Assembly: GCA_963747335.1 (NCBI GenBank)
Contig: CAVVEV010000009.1
Location: forward strand, 54,152-118,151
Source of the DNA: Prado023 sp963747335
Lineage (GTDB): Bacteria > Actinomycetota > Actinomycetes > S36-B12 > CAIYMF01
Direction of reading: 5' to 3'
DNA: 64,000 bases
Part shown: positions 42,650 to 52,045 of the stretch, one piece after another
Layout: each line of letters begins with the position of its first letter
How positions within the stretch are numbered: the first letter of the stretch is position 1
Notes under the pieces: generated by a model
What the model was told of the DNA's origin: nothing
Database searches by the model: none
Seen by the model: only the letters and a program-made list of their open reading frames with translations
Position numbers and translations under genes: made by a program

Positions 42650-44029
42650 GTGGCGGACTCCGACTGGGTGATGCTGGTCCTGGCGATCCTGTTCGTCGTC
42701 ACGGCAGCGTTCCTCGTGGCTGCCGAGACCGCGATCGGGCGGGTCTCGCGCTCACGCGCCGAGGAGATGGCCCGCGAGAAGCCCGGCAAGGCGACCGATC
42801 GGCTGCGCCTGATCGTCGAGGACCGAGCGCGGTACGTGAACGTCATGCTGTTCCTGCACACGGCGTTCGCGGTGGCCGCGACGGCATTGGTGACCTACCT
42901 GTGCGTCGAGGCGGGCACGTGGGGTCCCCTGGTCGGGCTGTTCCTGGCGCTTCTGATCATGACCGGCGTGATGTTCATCGCGCTCGGGGTCGCCCCGCGC
43001 ACACTGGGGCGCCAGCACGCCGACCGGATCGCCCTGCGGTGGGGCAAGTTCGCCCGCGGCGCGGCTGCGGTGCTCGGCCCGTTCGTCTCGCTGCTGATCC
43101 TGATCGGCAACGCGCTCACCCCGGGCCGGGGGTACCGGGAGGGACCCTTCGCCAGCCAGGCCGAGCTGCGTGAGCTCGTCGACCAGGCCGAGGCCGACCG
43201 CGTCATCGAGGACGACGAAGCGGCGATGCTGCACTCGGTGTTCGAGCTCGGCGACACGATCGTGCGCGAGGTCATGGTCCCGCGCACCGAGATGGTCTGG
43301 ATCGAGCGGCACAAGACACTGCGGCAGGCGCTGTCGTTGGCCCTGCGCTCGGGGTACTCCCGCATCCCGGTGATCGGCGACGGCCCCGACGACGTCGTGG
43401 GCGTGTTCTACCTCAAGGACGTCGTCAACCGGGTGTTCGAGCACCGCGATTCCGAGGCCACCGAGCGGATCGACTCGCGCATGCGTGCGGCGACCTTCGT
43501 CCCGGACTCCAAGCTCGTCGACGACCTCCTGCGTGACCTGCAGTCCCAACGCGTCCACATGGCGATCGCCGTCGACGAGTACGGCGGCACGGCGGGGCTG
43601 GTCACGATCGAGGACGTCCTCGAGGAGATCGTGGGCGAGATCACCGACGAGTACGACCAGGAGCCCTCCGAGATCGAGAAGCTCGCGGCCGGCGGCTACC
43701 GCCTCAGCGCCCGGCTGCATGTGGAGGACGCCGGGGAGCTGCTGGGGTTCGACATCGACTCCGACTCCGAGGGCGTGGACACGGTCGCCGGCCTGATCGC
43801 CAAGCGTCTGGGGAAGGTGGCCCTGCCTGGTTCGTCGATCACGATCGAGGGCTGGGTGCTGACGGCCGAACATGCTGCGGGCCGGCGCAACCGGATCACC
43901 ACCGTGCTGGCTGAGCCTGTCGGGGCGCCGGCCGGCGAGCATCCACCGGAGCAGGCGGCCACGAGGTCACCTGAGGCCGCCAACGCCTCGGCCGGCGCAC
44001 CACACGGCCGGGACGACGGATCCGCATGA
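42650..44029 (+). CDS. CNNM/CorC-type hemolysin family transporter
   Basis: This 459-residue membrane protein has an N-terminal DUF21 domain with three to four hydrophobic helices (about 5-150), then a CBS pair (about 205-325), then a CorC/HlyC domain (about 345-425). CBS-region motifs are VMVPRTEMVWIE and SRIPVIGDGPDDVVG. Relatives take part in magnesium or cobalt efflux. A disordered tail of about 35 residues ends the protein. GTG 42650 is the start; era begins within its last four bases. Confidence 0.9.
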   Translation: MADSDWVMLVLAILFVVTAAFLVAAETAIGRVSRSRAEEMAREKPGKATDRLRLIVEDRARYVNVMLFLHTAFAVAATALVTYLCVEAGTWGPLVGLFLALLIMTGVMFIALGVAPRTLGRQHADRIALRWGKFARGAAAVLGPFVSLLILIGNALTPGRGYREGPFASQAELRELVDQAEADRVIEDDEAAMLHSVFELGDTIVREVMVPRTEMVWIERHKTLRQALSLALRSGYSRIPVIGDGPDDVVGVFYLKDVVNRVFEHRDSEATERIDSRMRAATFVPDSKLVDDLLRDLQSQRVHMAIAVDEYGGTAGLVTIEDVLEEIVGEITDEYDQEPSEIEKLAAGGYRLSARLHVEDAGELLGFDIDSDSEGVDTVAGLIAKRLGKVALPGSSITIEGWVLTAEHAAGRRNRITTVLAEPVGAPAGEHPPEQAATRSPEAANASAGAPHGRDDGSA

Positions 44030-44955
44030 CCGAGCACCGCAGTGGCTTCGTGGCCATCGTGGGGCGGCCGAATGCCGGCAAGTCCACGCTCACCAACGCC
44101 CTGGTCGGACAGAAGGTGGCCATCACCTCGAGCAAGCCGCAGACCACGCGGCGTGTCATCCGCGGGATGATCCACCGGCCGGAGGCGCAGATCGTGCTGG
44201 TCGACACCCCCGGGATCCACCGGCCGCGCAACGCGCTGGGGGAGCGGCTCAACGCGCTCGTCGAGCAGCAGTGGGCCGAGGTGGACGCGATCGCCCTGTG
44301 CCTGCCCGCAGACGAGGAGATCGGACCGGGCGACCGCCGCATCGCCCACCGGCTGTCTGGCGCCACCCGGGGTGGCACCCGAACGCCGGTGATCGCACTG
44401 GTCACCAAGACCGACCGGATCTCGCGGGCCAACCTGGCGCCCAAGCTCACCTCGGTGATGGAACTGGGTACCGCTGCGAGCCTCGAGTGGGCAGCGGTCG
44501 TGCCGGTCTCAGCACAGGCCGGCGTTCAGCTCGACGATGTGATCGCCGAGTTCGTCGCGACGCTGCCTGTGGGCCCGCCGCTCTACCCCGACGGGGAGCT
44601 CACAGACGAGCCGGAGATCATCATGGTCGCCGAGCTGATCCGGGAGGCCGCACTGGAGGGCGTCAGCGACGAGCTGCCGCACTCGATCGCCGTGGTCGTC
44701 GAGGAGATGGCGATGCGCGCCGACCGGCACCCGGACCGCCCCCTGCTGGACATCCACGCCAACCTGTTCGTCGAGCGCCCCTCGCAGAAGGCCATCGTGA
44801 TCGGGGCCAAGGGCGCGCGGCTCCGCGAGGTCGGCACCCGGTCGCGGGCGGCCATCGAGGCGATGCTGGGCACGCCGGTGTACCTGGACCTGCACGTGAA
44901 GGTCGCCAAGGAGTGGCAGCGCGATCCCAAGCAGCTGCGCCGCCTGGGCTTCTGA
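44026..44955 (+). CDS. era: GTPase Era
   Basis: This 309-residue GTPase binds 16S rRNA and helps build the 30S subunit. The G domain has P-loop GRPNAGKST (about residues 12-20), DTPGIHRP, and TKTD in place of NKxD. A C-terminal KH domain contains VIGAKGARLREVGTRSR. The length is typical. The start overlaps the CNNM stop (ATGA). It is followed by a 128-base gap before recO that contains two copies of a 15-base sequence. Confidence 0.95.
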   Translation: MTEHRSGFVAIVGRPNAGKSTLTNALVGQKVAITSSKPQTTRRVIRGMIHRPEAQIVLVDTPGIHRPRNALGERLNALVEQQWAEVDAIALCLPADEEIGPGDRRIAHRLSGATRGGTRTPVIALVTKTDRISRANLAPKLTSVMELGTAASLEWAAVVPVSAQAGVQLDDVIAEFVATLPVGPPLYPDGELTDEPEIIMVAELIREAALEGVSDELPHSIAVVVEEMAMRADRHPDRPLLDIHANLFVERPSQKAIVIGAKGARLREVGTRSRAAIEAMLGTPVYLDLHVKVAKEWQRDPKQLRRLGF

Positions 44956-45071
44956 GCGTCACGGACCGCCCGCTACGCCCACCGCACCGCCTGACGGCCC
45001 GCCGCCCACCGCACCGCCCGCCGCCCCGGCCGGCACGGGTGCCGCTCCCGGCGGGTGGCCGGCGCGGGGCG

Positions 45072-45077
45072 CACAAT
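45072..45077 (+). promoter_or_regulatory. -10 element for recO, probably leaderless
   Basis: CACAAT ends six bases before GTG 45084. The -35 region is GC-rich with no clear box. Confidence 0.5.
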
Positions 45078-45083
45078 GGGTCG

Positions 45084-45815
45084 GTGCCGACCTACCGCGA
45101 CTCCGGGGTGGTGCTGCGCACGCACAAGCTCGGTGAGGCCGACCGGATCATCACGCTGCTCACGCGCAGCCACGGTCGCGTTCGGGCTGTTGCCCGCGGG
45201 GTGCGGAGGACGAACTCGAAGTTCGGCGCCCGGCTCGAGCCCATGGGCCTGGTGGACGCCCAGCTCCACATCGGCCGGTCGCTGGACTCAGTGACTCAGG
45301 TCGAGTCGCTGTTCTCGTTCGGGGCCGACCTCGCTGGCGACTATCCGCGCTGGACCTCGGCCCAGGCGATCTGCGAGACGGCCGAGCGGCTGACCCCGGA
45401 GGAGCGGGAGCCGGCCCCGGCGCAGTTCCAGCTGCTGGTGGGCGGGTTGCGCGCGCTCGCCCAGCGCGAGCACCCGCCGGGACTCGTCCTCGACGCCTAC
45501 TTGGTCCGCTCGTTGGCGATCGCCGGGTGGGCGGCCTCCTTCGACGCGTGCGCGCGCTGCGGGGAGGCAGGACCGCACCGGGCCTTCAGCCTGCCCGGTG
45601 GTGGGGCGTTGTGCGCGGACTGCCGGATCCCCGGGTCAGCCACGCCCCGCCCGGCCACGATGGAACTGCTCGGTGCCCTGCTCTCGGGTGACTGGGCGCT
45701 GGCCGAGGCGTCCGATGATCGGGCGCGTCGCGAGGCGTCCGGGCTGGTCTCGGCCTATCTGCAGTGGCACCTCGAGAGGCAGCTCAAGTCGCTGCCCCTG
45801 GTCGAGCGCACGTGA
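45084..45815 (+). CDS. recO: DNA repair protein RecO
   Basis: This 243-residue recombination mediator loads RecA with RecR. It has an N-terminal OB-fold (YRDSGVVLRTHKLGEADRI then ARGVRRTNSKFGARLEPM) and a zinc finger with C-x2-C (CARCGEAG) and a second pair (CADC) near residues 155-180. GTG 45084 is placed by the CACAAT box six bases upstream. The protein converges with a small membrane protein gene; the gap between stops is eight bases. Confidence 0.92.
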   Translation: MPTYRDSGVVLRTHKLGEADRIITLLTRSHGRVRAVARGVRRTNSKFGARLEPMGLVDAQLHIGRSLDSVTQVESLFSFGADLAGDYPRWTSAQAICETAERLTPEEREPAPAQFQLLVGGLRALAQREHPPGLVLDAYLVRSLAIAGWAASFDACARCGEAGPHRAFSLPGGGALCADCRIPGSATPRPATMELLGALLSGDWALAEASDDRARREASGLVSAYLQWHLERQLKSLPLVERT

Positions 45816-45823
45816 GGGATACC

Positions 45824-46216
45824 TCAGCACGGGACGAGGACGCCGAAGAGGACGAGTGCCACGCCGAGGACGAGGTTGAGGATCAGAGCGGCCCCCGCGG
45901 GTCCATCGGCGCCACGCCGCAGCGCGGCAGCGGCCAGCGCGGCGCCGATCCACAGCGGCAGCGCGAGCACCAGCATGAAGGCCAGATTCGCCCCGTACCC
46001 GACCAGGCCGCTGCTGGTCAGGTCCTGGCCCGTGCCGGGCTCGACACCGACGATGGCGTAGATGGACAGGGCCAGGGCGTGCATCGTCGGCAGCCAGAGC
46101 GCATAGCCGAGCCACGCCAGGTGCGCGGCCCACGTCAGGGCCCGCGACCGATCCCAGTGGATGGCCGCCGGGCGAGGGCGGACCGCGGAGTCCCGAGGGA
46201 TCGCATGGGCTGACAT
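45824..46216 (-). CDS. Small integral membrane protein, 130 residues
   Basis: This protein has about three hydrophobic segments (roughly 27-47, 57-85 and 110-128) and no recognised domain. The start at ATG 46216 has a GGGAGG site nine bases upstream; ATG 46225 would sit too close to it. The long Ala/Leu stretches and lack of charged conserved motifs give no function. It lies downstream of the dual-specificity phosphatase gene on the same strand, but an 86-base gap separates them. Confidence 0.65.
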   Translation of the reverse strand: MSAHAIPRDSAVRPRPAAIHWDRSRALTWAAHLAWLGYALWLPTMHALALSIYAIVGVEPGTGQDLTSSGLVGYGANLAFMLVLALPLWIGAALAAAALRRGADGPAGAALILNLVLGVALVLFGVLVPC

Positions 46217-46302
46217 GGTCGTCATCCTCCCGGTTCCCACGGTACGCCGAGGGAGGGTCGCTGCCCAGAGGACTTCCGCTGGGACCCGGCCGGGAGCGTC
46301 GC

Positions 46303-46929
46303 TCAGTGCCGGCGGTGCTGCCACCCGCCGGACTTGCCGCGTGCGGCGCGCAGCGACTCGAAGGCCACCGTGCGCTCGGCCTCGGTGGCTCCGGTGCGGT
46401 TCAGGTGCCAGTCCAAGGCGTGCTCGGCGTAGGAGGCCTTGGCCTCCGGCCGGGCCTGAGTGATCATCAGCAGCGCCTCGCCCGGCTCATAGCCCTGGTC
46501 GAGCAGCACCGCGTAGGCCATGGACGGACCGCGGGCCTGACCGAGGGCGCAGTGCGTCAGCAGGACGGTCCCGGGGATCGTCAGCGCCTCGCGCGCGAAG
46601 CTCACACCGCTGTCGAACCAGCCCTCGGCGGTCCCGGCGGCCTCATCCTCGGTGCCCGCCTGGTGGTACTCGACATCCGGCGCCAGTTGGGCGACCAGAC
46701 CCTCGTCCGAGGTCTCCGTTCGGCAGTCGAGGATGTGGGTGAGTCCGTGGCCCTGCAGCTCGTTGAGCACCGTGCCCGGATCGGCGTCCCCACTGCGCAG
46801 CGACCCGCCGACGTACAGGAAGGAGGTCACCCGGTGCGCGTTCGCCCAGACCGGATGACCCCGATCGTCCGGAGGTGCCCCACTGTCAGGTGCTGGGCCC
46901 GGGGTAGGAGCCTCGTGCGCGTCGTCCAT
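46303..46929 (-). CDS. Dual-specificity-type protein phosphatase
   Basis: This 208-residue protein has the cysteine phosphatase signature HC-x5-R: C127 and R133 in THCALGQARGPSMAY. Upstream are FLYVGGSLRSG and ILDCRTE, which fit the fold, and the acid residue probably lies in the region around 90-115. Eukaryotic-like phosphatases are common in actinobacteria with Ser/Thr kinases; no kinase gene is nearby. The start at ATG 46929 is the first plausible one. It is divergent from uppS. Confidence 0.82.
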   Translation of the reverse strand: MDDAHEAPTPGPAPDSGAPPDDRGHPVWANAHRVTSFLYVGGSLRSGDADPGTVLNELQGHGLTHILDCRTETSDEGLVAQLAPDVEYHQAGTEDEAAGTAEGWFDSGVSFAREALTIPGTVLLTHCALGQARGPSMAYAVLLDQGYEPGEALLMITQARPEAKASYAEHALDWHLNRTGATEAERTVAFESLRAARGKSGGWQHRRH

Positions 46930-47118
46930 ACCCCCAGCATTCCGCGCACAACCCCCACACGCGCGCCGGGGTCGCAGTCGGCCCGTGGCTCGGCCCTCCC
47001 GGATTCCGTTCGTCCTCCCGGAGTTCGGGGAGGGAGGACCCGATCGAGGAGGGGCGAACCGCCGCGGGGGCGCGTCGCAGTCGGCAACGGGACCCCCGTC
47101 GGCGGGAGGATTGGGCCC

Positions 47119-47970
47119 ATGGCGGAGAGCTCCGGATCGTGGTGGCGGCGCGGGCGTGCCGGCCCCGACGCACCTGACGCCGCATCGCGGCCTGTTCTGG
47201 CCCCGACACCGCACGTGTCGGGGGCTCGCCCCCCGGACATCCCGCCCGACCTGATCCCGAAGCACGTGGCGATCGTGATGGACGGCAACGGCCGCTGGGC
47301 CAAGGAGCGCGGCCTGCCCCGGACCGCCGGGCACGAGGCCGGCGAGGGCTCCCTGCTCGACGTCGTCGAGGGTGCTCTCGAGCTCGGTATCGAGTACCTG
47401 TCGGCGTACGCGTTCTCGACGGAGAACTGGAAGCGCTCACCCGATGAGGTCCGGTTCCTGATGGGGTTCAACCGGGACGTGATCCGCCGGCGCCGCGACC
47501 AGCTCAACGAGATGGGCGTGCGGGTCCGATGGGTGGGGCGCCGGCCCAAGCTGTGGGGCAGCGTCATCGCCGAGCTGGAGCGCGCCGAGGAGCTGACCGC
47601 GTCGAACTCCGTGATGACCCTGGCGATGTGCGTGAACTACGGCGGGCGCGCGGAGATCGCCGACGCGGCGGCCGCCCTGGCGGTGGACGTCCGGGCGGGG
47701 CTGGTCCGTCCGGAGGACGTCGACGAGCAGATGCTGGTCCGCTACCTCGACGAGCCGGACATGCCCGACGTGGACCTGTTCGTGCGCTCGTCGGGCGAGC
47801 AGCGGACGTCCAACTTCCTGCTGTGGCAGTCGGCCTACGCCGAGATGGTGTTCCTCGACACCCTCTGGCCCGACTTCGACCGCCTGGACCTCTGGCGCGC
47901 GTGCCAGATCTACGCCGACCGCGACCGTCGCTACGGGGGAGCCATCCCGAACGAGGTGCCGGAGAGCTGA
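47119..47970 (+). CDS. uppS: Isoprenyl (undecaprenyl-type) diphosphate synthase
   Basis: This 283-residue cis-prenyltransferase makes the lipid carrier for cell-wall building blocks. The motif HVAIVMDGNGRWA (Asp about residue 54) is the catalytic core. YAFSTENWKR, and the C-terminal DLFVRSSGEQRTSNF, are also family hallmarks. The first 45 residues are a low-complexity lead. A GGGAGG site lies before ATG 47119, supporting that start over longer in-frame extensions. It follows recO-type genes as in other actinobacteria. Confidence 0.94.
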   Translation: MAESSGSWWRRGRAGPDAPDAASRPVLAPTPHVSGARPPDIPPDLIPKHVAIVMDGNGRWAKERGLPRTAGHEAGEGSLLDVVEGALELGIEYLSAYAFSTENWKRSPDEVRFLMGFNRDVIRRRRDQLNEMGVRVRWVGRRPKLWGSVIAELERAEELTASNSVMTLAMCVNYGGRAEIADAAAALAVDVRAGLVRPEDVDEQMLVRYLDEPDMPDVDLFVRSSGEQRTSNFLLWQSAYAEMVFLDTLWPDFDRLDLWRACQIYADRDRRYGGAIPNEVPES

Positions 47971-47974
47971 GGGA

Positions 47975-48005
47975 TGGACGGCCCTCAGGGCTGCTGGGCC
48001 GTCCA
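47975..48005. terminator. Shared terminator hairpin of uppS and the acetyltransferase gene
   Basis: A perfect 10-base stem (TGGACGGCCC with GGGCCGTCCA) has an 11-base loop. It starts four bases after the uppS stop and overlaps the last codons of the minus-strand gene. Confidence 0.65.
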
Positions 48006-48552
48006 CTGCACCCGGGTGATCGCGTACTGCACATCACCGTGCTCCGCGCCGGGGATCTCGTGGGGCCGTTCGGGGGTGAAGGTGCGCACCTTGTGCATCC
48101 CCACCTTCTCCATCACCCGGCGCGACGCGGAGTTCACGACCAAGGTCTCTGCCCACACCCGCCGGACCCGGGGGTCGTCGAAGGCATGGGCAATCAGCGC
48201 CATGCTGCCCTCGGTCCCGTAGCCGTTGCCCCACGCACTGCGACGGAGGCGGTAGCCGAGCTCGGGATCCGCCTCCGGTCCCGGCTCCGGGCGCAGGTGG
48301 AACCAGCCGAGGAACTCGTCGGTCGTCCCGCTCGTGGGTCGCCCAGAAGCCGTATCCCGGGCTGCGCCGGTTCAGGGTGATCCAGGCGGGCAGCCGCCCC
48401 TCGACGATCTCGGTGCGGGGAGTGGCCGGCCCGCCCGTGATGTAGCGCATGACCTCGGGGTCGGAGTCGAGGTCGACCAGGAGGTCGGCGTCGTCGGGGG
48501 TGAAGTTGCGCAGGACCAGCCGTGGGGTGGTGAGCAGGACCGCGCCAGGCAC
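47985..48552 (-). pseudogene. GNAT family acetyltransferase, apparently frameshifted
   Basis: The N-terminal half (from GTG 48552: LLTTPRLVLRNFTPDDADLL to FWATHERDD) and the C-terminal half (FLGWFHLRP, RRSAWGNGYGTEG, VNSASRRVMEKVGM) are in different frames. The switch is near 48321, at GTCGGTCGTC on the plus strand; removing one base would join the halves into a normal RimJ/RimL-type enzyme of about 185-190 residues. RRSAWGNGYGTEG is the acetyl-CoA site. Either the gene is broken or the base is a sequencing or assembly error. It starts one base after the stop of the 125-residue membrane protein gene. Confidence 0.8.
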
Positions 48553-48553
48553 C

Positions 48554-48931
48554 TCAGAGCCGGCCCAGGAGCTTCAGGACGCCGAGGACGAGCACGCCGA
48601 CATCGACGGCCAGGCGCAGGACGCGGCTGCCGGGAGTGATCGCCGGCCACGACACGGCGGTCAGCCAGAACAGGAACACCGCGATCAGGATCAGCAGCAG
48701 GCCCGACCAGGCCGCGTTCAGCGTCAGTCCGAGGAACAGCAGGATCCCGAGGGTCACCGGGATCAGGAACGCCGGGAGTGCCTGCATGCGCCGCAGCATC
48801 GGACGGCTGGCGTCCTCGAACCGGGCGCGCAGGGTCGGCGTGGACGTCCCCGGGCGAGTCGTGGAGTCCCACGACTCCGAGGGCCGGATGGGTCGGGATC
48901 CTTCGGGGCGATGCACGCGCTTCTTGGCCAT
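48554..48931 (-). CDS. Small membrane protein, 125 residues (DUF6703-like)
   Basis: This protein has a basic N-terminus (MAKKRVHRPEGSRP), then about 40 hydrophilic residues, then two or three hydrophobic helices (about 55-75, 76-98 and 105-123). Similar small proteins divergent from glyS occur in other actinobacteria, where they are annotated only as unknown membrane proteins; the DUF6703 label is a guess from memory. ATG 48931 is preferred to an upstream ATG because GAGAAT ends six bases before it. The acetyltransferase gene follows directly, so they form one operon. Confidence 0.75.
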   Translation of the reverse strand: MAKKRVHRPEGSRPIRPSESWDSTTRPGTSTPTLRARFEDASRPMLRRMQALPAFLIPVTLGILLFLGLTLNAAWSGLLLILIAVFLFWLTAVSWPAITPGSRVLRLAVDVGVLVLGVLKLLGRL

Positions 48932-48937
48932 GGCCCG

Positions 48938-48943
48938 ATTCTC
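48938..48943 (-). promoter_or_regulatory. -10-like element for the small membrane protein gene
   Basis: On the minus strand GAGAAT ends six bases before ATG 48931. It is a weaker match to the leaderless pattern. Confidence 0.35.
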
Positions 48944-48968
48944 GCCGATCCGCCCCCACAGGTGAAGG

Positions 48969-48974
48969 TAGGGT
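48969..48974 (+). promoter_or_regulatory. -10 element for glyS
   Basis: TAGGGT would give a leader of about 70 bases before ATG 49053, with GGAG at 49044-49047. This promoter is divergent from the small membrane protein promoter 25 bases away. Confidence 0.45.
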
Positions 48975-49052
48975 TGGGCGCCAGACGCCCCGGTGCACCG
49001 CTCAGCGGTGAGCGCCGACTCTGACGAGAACCTCGACGACCCTGGAGATCCG

Positions 49053-50447
<1,395 letters not shown>

Positions 50448-50776
50448 CCGCCACCCGGGAATTTGATCCAAGATTCCGGCGCTCTTGGCGCCCGAATCCC
50501 GGCGCAAGTGGCTGATGGCGCCCGAGACCTGGAGGAAGTCCGCGGGCGTCGGGCGTCGGGCGTCGGGCGGTGGCTCGTTCGGGGGCGGGGGGCGGGGAGA
50601 ATGGGGGCCCTCGGGGCCCTGGCTCCGCCATTGGACTCACGGGCCGGCCCGTGCAGGCCCGCCCTTTTCTGCCCGGCCTGACCTGTGATCCATGCTGGTT
50701 CCTGCCACCAGAGGGGTTGGGCCTGCACGGATCAGCGTGCGCGGCGGTGGCTGGGTGGTGGGTGACAATTGCTGCC
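50448..50776. other. Gene-free region between glyS and dus, with G-runs and a short tandem repeat
   Basis: I find no gene in these 329 bases. A short tandem repeat of gcgtcggg occurs around 50545-50568, followed by clustered G-runs (50580-50607) that could form a quadruplex in the single strand. The dus promoter lies at the right end. There is no clear terminator for glyS. Confidence 0.55.
50764..50769 (+). promoter_or_regulatory. -10 element for dus, probably leaderless
   Basis: GACAAT ends seven bases before ATG 50777. It is close to the CACAAT hexamer of several other genes. Confidence 0.45.
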
Positions 50777-51919
50777 ATGTCCGTTGCCCTCCCGCTGATC
50801 GGCGGCCGACCGGTTGACCCGCCGGTCGTGCTCGCGCCGATGGCGGGCATCACGAACCGGGCGTTCCGGCGGCTGTGCCGTGAGTCCGGCGCGGGCATCT
50901 ATGTCTCGGAGATGATCACCTCGCGCGCGCTGCTCGAGCGCAACGACGAGACGATGAACCTCATCCGGTTCGACGCCGACGAGGCGCCGCGGTCGCTGCA
51001 GCTGTACGGGGTCGATCCCGCCATCATCGCGGCGGCCGTGCGGATGGTGGTCACCGAGGACCTCGCCGACCACGTTGACCTGAACTTCGGCTGTCCGGTG
51101 CCCAAGGTGACGCGCAAGGGCGGCGGCTCGGCGCTGCCGTGGAAGCGCGACCTGTTCCGTGAGGTGGTGGCCGGTGCCGTGGCTGCCGCCGACGGGCGGG
51201 TCCCGGTGACGGTCAAGATGCGCAAGGGCATCGACGACGAGCACCTGACCTACCTCGAGGCGGGGCGCGCGGCGGCCGAGGAGGGTGCGGCGTGGGTGGC
51301 GCTGCATGGGCGCACCGCCGAGCAGATGTACGGCGGCCAGGCCGACCGGTCAGCGATCGCGCGCCTGGTCGAGGAGCTCGCGCCGCTCGGTGTCCCGGTC
51401 CTGGGCAACGGCGACATCTGGACCGCGGACGACGCCCTGCGCATGGTCGAGCAGACCGGGTGCGCGGGGGTGGTCGTCGGACGCGGGTGCCTGGGCCGGC
51501 CCTGGCTGTTCGGGCAGTTGGCTGCGGCGTTCGCCGGGCACTCGGCGCCGCCGGAGCCAACAGCCGGCGAGGTTCTGGCCGTCCTGCGCCGCCACGCCGA
51601 GCTGCTGGGTGCCATGCACGACGACGAGCTCAAGGGCTGCCGCGACATCCGCAAGCACATCGCCTGGTACCTCAAGGGGTTTCGGGTGGCCCAGCCCATC
51701 CGCGCCGCACTGGGCACGGTGGGCACGCTCGCGGAGCTCGACGACCTGCTCTCCGGCATCGATCCCGACCAGCCCTACCCGAGCCTCGTCGCTGCCGGTC
51801 CCCGTGGTCGGACCTCCGGCCAGCGCCGCGTCGCGCTGCCTGAGGGGTGGCTGGACTCCTGCGAGCTGGCACTCGGCGAGGACCTGTCGGCCGCCGAGAT
51901 CGGCGTGAGCGGCGGGTAG
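50777..51919 (+). CDS. dusB: tRNA-dihydrouridine synthase (DusB type)
   Basis: This 380-residue flavoenzyme reduces uridines in tRNA to dihydrouridine. It has an N-terminal TIM barrel with VLAPMAGITNRAFR, the active-site cysteine in NFGCPVPKV, KMRKGID and VVVGRGCLGRPW. A helical RNA-binding domain follows. ATG 50777 is preferred to a long in-frame extension of 69 residues without homology. The length is a little over average because of a C-terminal tail. Confidence 0.93.
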   Translation: MSVALPLIGGRPVDPPVVLAPMAGITNRAFRRLCRESGAGIYVSEMITSRALLERNDETMNLIRFDADEAPRSLQLYGVDPAIIAAAVRMVVTEDLADHVDLNFGCPVPKVTRKGGGSALPWKRDLFREVVAGAVAAADGRVPVTVKMRKGIDDEHLTYLEAGRAAAEEGAAWVALHGRTAEQMYGGQADRSAIARLVEELAPLGVPVLGNGDIWTADDALRMVEQTGCAGVVVGRGCLGRPWLFGQLAAAFAGHSAPPEPTAGEVLAVLRRHAELLGAMHDDELKGCRDIRKHIAWYLKGFRVAQPIRAALGTVGTLAELDDLLSGIDPDQPYPSLVAAGPRGRTSGQRRVALPEGWLDSCELALGEDLSAAEIGVSGG

Positions 51920-52032
51920 GCCGCGCCTGCCGGTAACGGGTGTTGCGGGTCGGAGCTGTGGAGGAGCGGCAGGTGTGCGAGGAGCCGACGGGCGCAGGCA
52001 GCGCGGGCAGGCGCCAACCCGGCGATCCCGAC

Positions 52033-52038
52033 CACAAT
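52033..52038 (+). promoter_or_regulatory. -10 element for the first GH13 gene, probably leaderless
   Basis: CACAAT ends seven bases before ATG 52046. Confidence 0.5.
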
Positions 52039-52045
52039 CGCCACC

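Noticed and set aside
44977..45018. Two copies of gcccaccgcaccgcc between era and recO
   Set aside because: A short direct repeat in a GC-rich gap; noted but too simple to propose a role.
46306..47118. Long N-terminal extension of UppS
   Set aside because: It runs antisense to the phosphatase gene and lacks homology; ATG 47119 has a ribosome-binding site and the family starts just after.
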